64,000 bases of DNA from Prunella strophiata (Eukaryota > Chordata > Aves > Passeriformes > Prunellidae): assembly GCA_036583965.1 (NCBI GenBank), contig JAZBQD010000025.1, positions 12,850,300 through 12,914,299 of the forward strand, given 5' to 3'. Shown here one piece after another: positions 26,986 to 35,936 of the stretch. Position 1 is the stretch's first letter; each line of letters begins with the position of its first letter. The notes under the pieces are model-generated. The model was not told the origin of the DNA and made no database searches. It was given only the letters and a program-made list of their open reading frames with translations. A program made the translations under genes and the position numbers.

Positions 26986-27416
26986 AGCTTCCTAGGCAGA
27001 AAATCCCGGTCCCTGCAAGCCCTGGAGGATCTCGTCGCTGCTCCAGCAGCTGGGTCTGCAGCCCCCGCTCAGAGGCTGCTCGGGGGTCCCGGGGGCAGCA
27101 GAGCCGCGGGCTGGGGCACGCCGGGCTGGGCAGCGCTGGGGAGGGGGCGCTGCCCCGGGTTCCCGGGGACACCGGGGCCGGGCGGGGTCACAGGCACCCC
27201 CCCCGGGCTGCCAGCAGCTGCTCCGCTTCTTCCCTTTCTGCTTTCACAGTTCTCGCGTGTCCCACGTGCAGCGAGGATGGAGCGGGGAGAGAGATGCTGC
27301 CTTCATGTGAGGAGAGACCCGGCTCCCCACGCAGCGGCGGCAGGAGAGCCTTCCCAGCTGGGCCAGAAAAACACAAACGCTGGCACCTGAGCTGGCATAA
27401 AGGGGGGGCCGGAGAG

Positions 27417-27640
27417 AGGGGACAGCCTCGGGGACACGGGGACAGACTCGGGACACGGGGACAGACTCGGGACACGGGGACAGACTCGGGAACACGGGGA
27501 CAGACTCGGGGACACGGGGGACAGCCTCGGGGACACGGGGACAAGCCTCGGGGACAGCCTCGGGGACACGGGGACAGCCGCGGCGACACGGGGACAGCCG
27601 TGTCCCCCCGCAGGGACACGGGGACAGCGTCGGGGACACG
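27417..27640. repeat. GGGGACACGGGGACAG array of about 19-20 bp
   Basis: About eleven units of GGGGACACGGGGACAGACTC or GCCTC type, imperfect. Also rich in G4 runs. Confidence 0.92.
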
Positions 27641-28245
27641 GGCACAGCGCCGCCCGGCTGGAACAGCCCCTGCTGCCGTCCTGTGTGTGAGAATCCATCA
27701 TTTCCTTTGGCTGCCCCGGCAGGCTCGCCGTGCCCGGCCGGGCGGGGGGGAGTGCCCGGCTGCCCGCAGGGGTGTGACGGGCAGGGCCGGGCAGGGCTGT
27801 GCCGAGGACACCGGGACACTGCCGGCGGTGACAGGGGCACGGAGGGCTCCAGCTGGCCGTGCCCCCCGAGCAGCTCTGCCCACCGGGAGGAGAATAAACA
27901 CGGGGGGCAGAGACACCCAGGCGTGCTGGGCAGAGAGGAGGAAACCCGGGCAAAGCAAACTCGGAGCTGCCGCCCCTGAGGGTGCCCGGGCACAGGGGAT
28001 GCAGCAGCTGGCAGGGAGCTGGCACACGCTGCTCTCGCCGGGGCAGGAGCAGCTGCGGGCTGCAGGAAGGAGTTAAACGGGGCTCCCTCCGTCCCCCAGC
28101 TCCTCCCCGAGCCCACAGCTTGCTCGGGACCCCCGGGTGCAGGGGTGGCCTGGGGCTGCAGCTCCCAGGCTGTGAGGGCAGCAGGGCCGTGCCAGAGGAG
28201 TAAAACATTCAGAGCTCAGAGCTGCGTGCCCGGTGCTCGGGGTTT

Positions 28246-28277
28246 GTGTAAATACTCATTTACACATTCGTGTAAAT
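28246..28277. promoter_or_regulatory. FOX-like palindrome GTGTAAAT-ACTC-ATTTACAC plus third copy
   Basis: A perfect 8-bp inverted repeat with a 4-bp spacer (28246-28265), followed by a direct GTGTAAAT copy at 28270-28277. The half-site resembles a forkhead site. It lies in an AT-rich island inside GC-rich intergenic DNA. Confidence 0.35.
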
Positions 28278-28429
28278 GCTCATTCCTCAGCCCCAAGGGC
28301 ATTTCTGCATCCGCTGCCGGCAGGGCGTGCCGCAGGAGGGTCCATGGATGAGGAGCCGGCGCTGCTCCCTGCGGGGAGGGCACCGAGGCTGCTCCGAGCC
28401 CTGGGCACGGCGGCCCCGGCTGCTCGCAT

Positions 28430-28700
28430 GGCTCGGCACATGCCGAACATGCTTAGGCTATTTAAATATTTCATATTCCTGGCTGCCGGCTTGCAGGGAG
28501 AACAAATTAATTCTGTTTTATGTACCCAGAAACGGCCCACATCAAACCGCCTTCCTGCACAGTTGGTTGAGCAAAGTTTGTGGTGAAATCCTTGGGGTGT
28601 TGTTGCTTGGTTCCCAAACCATCTGATCGATAATTGGCTTCCACGTCCTATAACTCTACAGGAAGTTGTCGTTATTCCTTGCTATTGATGCAACTCTTTG
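28430..28700. other. Candidate conserved non-coding element upstream of PRKCB
   Basis: GGCTATTTAAATATTTCATA, GAACAAATTAATTCTGTTTT and GTTGGTTGAGCAAAGTTTGT; unique, non-repetitive and non-coding. Confidence 0.3.
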
Positions 28701-28904
28701 GTTTCCCTCTGTGCTCCACGCTGGGCTGGTGCACGGCCAGGTCAGGGGGTGGCAGGGGCAGAGTGGCACTGCCACCTCCTCACCTCTCACAGGGGAGCTC
28801 CAGGCTTGGGACAGCCAGGCAGCAGCACCAAGAGCCAAGGACAACACTGAATTTTTATGCTGGATAAAAAAGCAAGACTCAAACTCAACAGCAACAAGAC
28901 TGAG

Positions 28905-29215
28905 CTGCGAGTGATGGGCTCGAGCTGGTGCAAGATGAGGAGAAAGCTCCAAGGAGAGCTCAGAGCCCCTTCCAGTGCCTGAGGGATTTCCAGGAGAGCT
29001 GCAGAGGGTCTGGGGACAAGGATGGAGGGACAGGGCACAGGGAATGGCTCCCACTGCCAGAGGGCAGGGCTGGATGGGAGATTGAGAAGGAATTTCTGGC
29101 TGGGAGGGTGGGCAGGCCCTGGCACAGGGTGCCCAGAGCAGCTGTGGCTGCCCCTGGATCCCTGGCAGTGTCCCAAGGCCAGGCTGGATGGGGCTGGGAG
29201 CAGCCTGGGGCACAG
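28905..29215 (+). mobile_element. CR1 LINE 3' fragment
   Basis: GGACAAGGATGGAGGGACAG and GGGAATGGCTCCCACTGCCA, then the standard CAGGCCCTGGCACAGGG block; the extreme 3' end is missing. Confidence 0.85.
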
Positions 29216-29384
29216 CCCAGCTCTGGGGCAGAGCCAGGGGGCAGCAGGAGAGCAGCAGAGCCACCAAGGCTCCGCTGTCGCTGTCGCTGTCCCTGGCTGC
29301 GGCAGCTGCACAGGGTTCTGCCTGTGCCACGGCAAACTCCAGCTGCTCCCGCCCAGGAGCTGAATTTCTCTGCAGCTTCCTTCT

Positions 29385-29570
29385 CCCGAGGGACGGCTGC
29401 TTTTATATCCATCATTCATCGCATTGCTCAGAAAATCCATCTCGTAATGAATTCTTCACCCAGCCCTTCCAGGAGCCTCATTTAAATAACAACGAGGCTC
29501 ATTAGCGGCGCGGGGCTGATCCCTGCACAATGATTTCTTCATTAAGCTTTGCCTGGGAGGGTTTTCCTCC
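29385..29570. other. Candidate conserved non-coding element upstream of PRKCB
   Basis: GCTTTTATATCCATCATTCA, CGTAATGAATTC, CCTCATTTAAATAACAACGA and GGCTCATTAGCGGCGCGG; follows a CR1 fragment and precedes CpG-rich sequence. Confidence 0.3.
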
Positions 29571-30390
29571 CAGCCGAGGCAGCAATCCCTTCCCTCGCAG
29601 CCGCTCTCTGCTGCTGCTCTCTCCCGGATCCCCTCGGCTCCAGCTGCGGGCAGGGATGTGCCAGGGTGCCCTGGTACCGGGTGCCCCAGGCCCGGGGGCA
29701 CGGCAATCCCAGCTGGGTGTTCCTGCCGTGCCTTTGCCCTTTGGGCACCCCCGGCTGATCCGGCCTGGCCTGCCCTGGGTCACAAATCCCTGCTCGCTGC
29801 CCAAAAACCGGGGCTCGCTGGGTTTGTGCCCGTCCGGGAGCCCCGGCCCGGCTCTCCGGGCCCTTCCCAGCACGAACCAGGCTCGGGTGAAGCGCAGAGC
29901 CCGGAGCGCCGGGCGGGGCTCGCTGCTTCTCAGCGCCTTTATCTCACGTTATTTCCCACTGCGGATTATTGCAGCCTGAGGGCGAGCGGGCAGGGAGTGG
30001 CACAGTCCTGCCTGGTGTCCCCTGCTGTCCCCCTGGTCACCCCCCAGTGCCGTGTCCCTTCAGCTCCTCTCCGGGAGGAAAAACTATGAAAAAAATATTG
30101 CAGGCAGAGGAAAACATACCTGTCGTGAATTTCCAGAAATATTTTTTTAAAGTTTCATTAAAAAAAAAAAAAATCCTCAAAAAACCCCCCAAAGATAAAG
30201 TCCCCAGAAAGACTTGGGGCTTCACCAGTTTAGGAACCAAAAGAATTTTGGAATGGAAAACATTTGCATGAGGCTTTCCCTCGTCTCTGAGGAAATGACT
30301 CGGGCTGGTTTTGCAGCGGTGCCGCGGCTGCTCCTGGGTTCGTTGGCCCGAGGGCAGCCCCGGGCAGCAGGTGGGAGGACGCCGTGCCCC

Positions 30391-30535
30391 GGGGGTGCCC
30401 TCGGTGCCCTGGGGGTGTCCCCGGTGCCCTGGGGGTGTCCCTGGGGGTGTCCCCGGTGCCCCGGGGGTGCCCCCGGGGGTGTCCCCGGTGCCCCGGGGGT
30501 GTTCCCGGTGCCCTGGGGTGCCCCCGGGTGCAGGG
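30391..30535. repeat. GGTGCCC(T/C)GGGGGTGTCCCC repeat
   Basis: Seven irregular units with alternating G and C runs, so both strands can fold. Confidence 0.88.
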
Positions 30536-31630
30536 CTGAGGAGCCCGGCGCTGGCCGGGTGGGAATTCTCTGCAGCAAATCCCCGCAGGGTGTTTCACTC
30601 CGCGAGCTGCGAGGTTTATTTCCCCCTCCCTCGCTCTTGCTCATCTGTGTTTGTCAGCCAGATCGTACCGGTTGCCATCTGCAGGAAGCTGTAAATTGTT
30701 TTCTGGCTTTTCCCTCTCGGCTGCGGCTCCTGCAGCTCCTTCCTGCTGCCGGGGATCCGCAGCGCCGGGAGCGGGCGGTGCCGAGCCGGGTCCTGCAGGG
30801 CTCAGAGCCCCGGGGAGCTCCCGTGCCCGCGGGGTTTCCTCGCTGATGTCCTGCGGTTTTCCCCGGTGATTTCCATTGGGTTTTCCTTGGCCACCAGGCC
30901 GTGCCCCCCCGGCTGTGCCCGGCCCGGGGCAGCTGAGCCGTGCCCAGGCTGTGCCCTGGCACTCGGGGCTGGCACTGACGCACGGCAGGGGCTCGGAGCC
31001 CGGCGCATTCCCAGCTCTCCCTCTCTTTTCCTTCTCCCAGTCTCCCCACGGAACCCAGCTGGATGTGAGATGTCCCCCGGGTGTCCTCCCCGCTCCAGGA
31101 ACAAGGAGGGTGAGCTCTCGGTAATCCCAAACTGTCCCGGACCGCATCCATGCTATCCCGCGAGCTCCTTTAGTAAGGAACAACGCTGAGTGCCCTCCTG
31201 CCTGCCCCCGCACCACCCCGTCCGTTCCAGACGGAATTTCCTCCCCTGGAGGACCCGCCGGACTGGCAGCAGGTGCTCGGCTGTGATGAAATCCCGCTGC
31301 TCTTTCCGCTGCAATGGGAGCGCTCCGGGGCAATTCCCTGCCCGGGGGGACCCCCAGCCCCGGGACCCCGCACCGCGGGACCCCCGCCCGTGTCCGGCCG
31401 GCTCGGGATGCCACCGCTCCCATGGCAACGGGAGGGCTGCGAAAAACCCCAACAAAACGAGAGGAGAGGAGCTGAGGGAAGGGCTCGGGGTGGGAGGGGG
31501 CTGGGAGAGGAGCAGCTCGGGGGGTTCAGTCCCCAGGGGCCACCCCCGCCCGCAGGGACATCCCGGGGACGCGCAGGGGGCGAGAAGCACGGCGGGGACC
31601 CAAGGCGGGACCCCGACAGAGCCGGCAGCT

Positions 31631-31818
31631 GGGGCAGGGGACAAGGGGCCAGCAGCTCCCCTGGGGCAGGGGACAAGGGGCCAGCAGCTCCCCTGGGGCA
31701 GGGGACAAGGGGCCAGCAGCTCCCCTGGGGCAGGGGACAAGGGGCCAGCAGCTCCCCTGGGGCAGGGGACAAGGGGCCAGCAGCTCCCGCTGGGGCAGGG
31801 GACAAGGGGACAGCAGCT
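31631..31818. repeat. 32-bp minisatellite, about 6 units
   Basis: Units start GGGGCAGGGGACAAGGGGCC then AGCAGCTCCCCT; near-identical. Confidence 0.96.
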
Positions 31819-31937
31819 CCTGGCACCCGCTGCGGAGCCCATCCCGGGGCAGCGGCCCTGGCAGCCCCGCACAACCTGCCCGGGTCTCCTTTCGGCCTCG
31901 CCTCGCCACGGCCTCGCTGGCAGCGCCGGCTGGACCT

Positions 31938-31992
31938 GCGGGCACGGCGGGCACACGGCGGGCACACGGCGGGCACACGGCGGGCACACGGC
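31938..31992. repeat. 11-bp GGGCACACGGC repeat, about 5 units
   Basis: Perfect or nearly perfect short direct repeat. Confidence 0.92.
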
Positions 31993-32079
31993 AGCCCCGG
32001 CAGCCCCGAGGTGCCAATTCCGCCTCCCCCGGCAGCCCGAGGATTCCTCCGGCAGCCCCGCGCTGCTCTGCGCAGTGTT

Positions 32080-32175
32080 GATCATTTTGATGGAGCATTT
32101 GTTTTAATTTCCCAAATGAGGAAGCAATCTTGTAAATATTGTGCAGTAATTAAAATGGCTATTTATTGTGCGGCG
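32080..32175. other. Candidate conserved non-coding element, intergenic
   Basis: TTGATCATTTTGATGGAGCA, TCTTGTAAATATTGTGCAGT and AATTAAAATGGCTATTTATT within CpG-rich surroundings. Confidence 0.28.
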
Positions 32176-32940
32176 TTCTGCTGCTGCCAGCGCAGAGCAC
32201 GGTTGGCATTCCCCTCCCGAGCCCCCGCTCCGCCGGCCCGCGGCCCCGGGCGGCTCCGCAGCCGCTGGCGCTGGCACAGGGAGGGTGGCACGGAGCTGGC
32301 AGCACCCGCGGCCCCGCTGCTCGCTGCTGACAGCCCGCGGGGGCCCGACACCCTCCCGGAGCTGAGCGGCAGCCGCTGAGGACCGCCCGTGTGACCCTGG
32401 CTGCCACTCTCACCGCATTTGCATCAGCACAAACGAGCTCTCCGAGCTTTCCCTGCTGTGGTTTTTGTCTGTTATTTCTTCTCCACAAACATTCAAAGTG
32501 GCAAAAGCCGAAAAAAAAAAAAACACTTGCAAATAAATGTCTGTGCGAATCCATTCTAAAGGCCTTTAAAATGTAAATCCTTGAGCTCGGGCAGCGCTGG
32601 GCACGGGAAGCCCTCGGGGCTGGGGGAAGCGAGGCTGGGTGCCAGCAGGGAGGGAATGGGGCTCCAGGGACCCCTCTGTGCCAGCCCCTCTGCAGGGAGC
32701 CCCAGTGGCCGATGCCAATGAGGGGAAATGAAAGATCGATGCAGTGAGTGGGAGTGGAAGGGGGAAACCCCTCTTCCCTCATTTCCCTCCCAGCGCTGCC
32801 CCCAGGGAACACCGGCAGGCCTCTGGGGCAAAACGTGGTGGGGCAGCTCCTCAGGGATCTGCACAGCCCGAGGGGCTGCTCCGGCCCGGGGGCAGCACGG
32901 CGGGCACGGGGCTGGGGCACTGCACGGTGGGCAGGGAGGT

Positions 32941-33102
32941 GGCACAGTGCTGGGGACATGGGCACTGCTGGAGACAAGGGGCAGGGCTGGGGACACGGGG
33001 CAGTGCTGGGGACACGGGGCAGTGCTGGGGACATGGGCAGTGCTGGGGACATGGGCAGTGCTGGGGACACGGGGCAGGGCTGGGGACACGGGGCAGTGCT
33101 GG
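32941..33102. repeat. GCTGGGGACACGGGGCAGT array of about 19 bp
   Basis: Eight to nine units with ATGGG, ACGGGG and AAGGGG variants. Confidence 0.92.
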
Positions 33103-33188
33103 GGGATTTGGCACAGCAGCAAGGGCCACGGCACAGCAGCGAGGGCCATGTCGCGGTGCTGAGGCCGCGGCACACCCCGGGGGAGGTG

Positions 33189-33728
33189 GCCCAGCCTCGG
33201 GGCGCTGCCCAGCCTCGGGGCGCTGCGGGCGCTGCCCAGCCTCGGGGCGCTGCCCAGCCTCGGGGCGCTGCCCAGCCTCGGGGCGCTGCCCAGCCTCGGG
33301 GCGCTGCCCAGCCTCGGGGCGCTGCCCAGCCTCGGGGCGCTGCCCAGCCTCGGGGCGCTGCCCAGCCTCGGGGCGCTGCCCAGCCTCGGGGCGCTGCCCA
33401 GCCTCGGGGCGCTGCCCAGCCTCGGGGCGCTGCCCAGCCTCGGGGCGCTGCCCAGCCTCGGGGCGCTGCCCAGCCTCGGGGCGCTGCCCAGCCTCGGGGC
33501 GCTGCCCAGCCTCGGGGCGCTGCCCAGCCTCGGGGCGCTGCCCAGCCTCGGGGCGCTGCCCAGCCTCGGGGCGCTGCCCAGCCTCGGGGCGCTGCCCAGC
33601 CTCGGGGCGCTGCCCAGCCTCGGGGCGCTGCCCAGCCTCGGGGCGCTGCCCAGCCTCGGGGCGCTGCCCAGCCTCGGGGCGCTGCCCAGCCTCGGGGCGC
33701 TGCCCAGCCTCGGGGCGCTGCCCAGCCC
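33189..33728. repeat. 18-bp minisatellite, 30 units, almost perfect
   Basis: Unit GCCCAGCCTCGGGGCGCT. One unit is altered near 33225; all others are identical as far as I can see, which implies recent expansion or continual homogenisation. Open frames arise on both strands because 18 is a multiple of 3. Confidence 0.98.
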
Positions 33729-34659
33729 GTCCCCGGGCGCTGCCGCGGCTGCCGGAGCCTGCCCAGCATTCCGAGCCCGCTCCCGCTCCCGCACCGCTCC
33801 AGCTCCTACATGCAGCTGCCAGCTCACGCGCAGAGCTGGCTCCGCGCGTCATCGCCCACCTCCGCCGTGCCCGGGCCGTGCCCACGCAGCCCCCGGCCCG
33901 GCACGGGCACTGCAGGGCCGGGAGCTGCGGGGCTGGCACCAGGGACGAGCTCGGGGATCGCCCTCCGCAGCCACTGCGGCTCTGCCTGATGGGCAAATGA
34001 GCTAAAAGCATTCATTCACTGTTTTTTTCTTTCAGGCTGTGATTTCTCCAGCTGCAGAAAACCTTCGGAGCCCAGCAACAGGAGAATTCCCAGATGTCCT
34101 CCTGGGGCACGTTCTAAAAGTGTTCATCCATCCTATCCCCCCCTGGCACGCTCCTGGCACCCCTCCGTGTGCTGCCTGTGCTCTGGGGCTGCTGTTTGAG
34201 CACCAGGCTTTGGGGAACACCCTGCCAGACCCCTCCAGGCCTGCTGAAGGGAGGATCAGGAAGGGAAAACGCTGGAGCTGATCCTTTCCCAGACTGTGCT
34301 GGTGAGCAGCAGGCACAGGGAAGAGCTGGGTGCTGTTCTGCAACACCCTGATTGTGTTCCCACAGTGCTGGCACCAGGCACAGCTGGTGGCACCTGGGCC
34401 AGCATGTGCCTGGTGTCTGTGCAGCCTCTGGCATCTCTGCCCAGTGCCCTGAGCTCATCCCAGTTCCCATCACCCAGGGGCTGAGTGCTGGTGCCTCTCC
34501 AGCCCCTCAGCCCAGCAGTGACCCCCGTGGCAGCAGGATCCTGCACCCAGCCTGCCCCTGAGCAATGCCAACAGGCTCCAGAACCTGGGCAACCCCGGGC
34601 ACCATCCCAGCAGATCCCTGTGCTGATAAACACACCCTCAGCCCCATGTCCAGGCCTGA

Positions 34660-34820
34660 TGCAAATTTAATTGAATGGGAATGAGATGCATTTTATGTCC
34701 TTAAAGCACATTAAGTGCTTGGAAGTTAATTGGTATTTAATTAGCATAAATCAAGCACTTTAATAATACTCAAGGAAAAACAACGTGGTGTTACAGATGC
34801 TTTATCAAAAGTCACCCTGA
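34660..34820. other. AT-rich island between PRKCB and AQP8
   Basis: ATGCAAATTTAATTGAATGG, AAGTTAATTGGTATTTAATT and AGCATAAATCAAGCACTTTA. A good splice acceptor on the minus strand sits at its right end (cttccctttgtcag), so it could be either a conserved element or the 3' part of a transcript. Confidence 0.28.
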
Positions 34821-35000
34821 CAAAGGGAAGATGAATGTGCCCAGCACATCAGCACACGGGGCCGTGCACGGGCTGTGCCCTGCTGTCCCTGCACCCGGGG
34901 ACAGTGACACCACTGCCCTGCAGGGACCTGCTGAGCCCTTTCACCTGCGGGGAGAGACACCGTGAAACCGGGGGCAGCAGGGAGATGGGGTGGGGTGGGA

Positions 35001-35518
35001 TGCAGGAGGGATTTGGGGTACAGGAAGGATTTGGGGTGCAGGAGGGATTTGGGGTGCAGGGGCTCCGGGTGCAGGATGGATTTGGGGTGCAGGGGCTCCG
35101 GGTGCAGGATGGATTTGGGGTGCAGGGGCTCCGGGTGCAGGATGGATTTGGGGTGCAGGGGCCCCGGGTGCAGGATGGATTTGGGGTGCAGGAGGGATTT
35201 GGGGTGCAGGGGCTCCGGGTGCAGGAGGGATTTGGGGTACAGGAGGGATTTGGGGTGCAGGGGCTCCGGGTGCAGGATGGATTTGGGAGCAGGAGGGATT
35301 TGGGGTGCAGGATGGATTTGGGGTGCAGTAGGGATTTGGGGTGCAGGATGGATTTGGGGTACAGGAGGGATTTGGGGTGCAGGATGGATTTGGGGTGCAG
35401 GAGGGATTTGGGGTGCAGGATGGATTTGGGGTGCAGGGGCTCCGGGTGCAGGATGGATTTGGGGTGCAGGGGCTCCGGGTGCAGGAGGGATTTGGGGTGC
35501 AGGGGCTCCGGGTGCAGC
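35001..35518. repeat. 18-bp GGATTTGGGGTGCAGGAG array
   Basis: About 28 units of GGATTTGGGGTGCAGGAG or GGATTTGGGGTGCAGGGG, interleaved with a CTCCGGGTGCAGGAT variant unit. Confidence 0.95.
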
Positions 35519-35936
35519 AGGCTGCCCCCCGGTGCAGAGGCAGCCGCAGCCGAGCGCGTTTCCTGCGGGGCCGAGCATCCTCTCGGAAGGGGAAGGGGAA
35601 GGGAAGGGGGGAGCCCGTCCCGCCCCGGGGCCCCGGCCCCGCTCCCCCGAGAGCTGCGCCCCGAGCAGGGGCGGGGGCGCGCCGGGGTCCCCCAGGCCCG
35701 CTCCCCGGGCTCCCTTCGGGGAGGAAGCAGCGCTGCCGCTCCGTGTTTGGTTCGGCATTTTTTGTGGCGTTGCCATGCCAACCGTCCCGGTGACATCTTC
35801 ATGCCGCTCGTCTCCTTCTGGGGGTTGCACCATTCTCCTCCCCGGATGAGCGGCCGAGGGTTCCCGGAGCCCCGCGGGGCTCTGGGCTCCTGCCCAGCCC
35901 CGGGAGCTGCCGGGGGAGCAGCAGCCGCCCCTCACC

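Larger units (their letters stand above)
22984..34660. other. Intergenic, GC-rich, upstream of PRKCB; no protein gene recognised
   Basis: Successive G-rich or C-rich arrays (23.0, 26.4, 27.4, 30.4, 31.6, 32.9 and 33.2 kb) between CpG-rich unique stretches (about 27.0-28.2, 29.6-30.0, 30.3-32.4 and 33.7-34.0 kb) and AT-rich islands. Some CpG-rich stretches could be promoters of unannotated transcripts, but no open frame resembles a known protein. Confidence 0.6.

Noticed and set aside
28434..28456. Possible p53 response element (GAACATGCTT and neighbour)
   Set aside because: One half-site fits, but the second overlaps and has several mismatches.
32159..34011. Repeat protein frames of 390-540 codons in GC-rich DNA
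   Set aside because: Driven by the 18-bp array; open on both strands and lacking homology.
34034..34281. Plus-strand exon after ttttttctttcag with an 80-codon frame
   Set aside because: Good acceptor but no recognisable protein and no partner donor; at most an untranslated RNA exon.
34721..34813. Candidate AQP8 terminal exon after the acceptor cttccctttgtcag
   Set aside because: The phase fits and it reads about 24 residues to a stop, but the peptide does not resemble any AQP8 C-terminus and it lies 4 kb away beyond the array.
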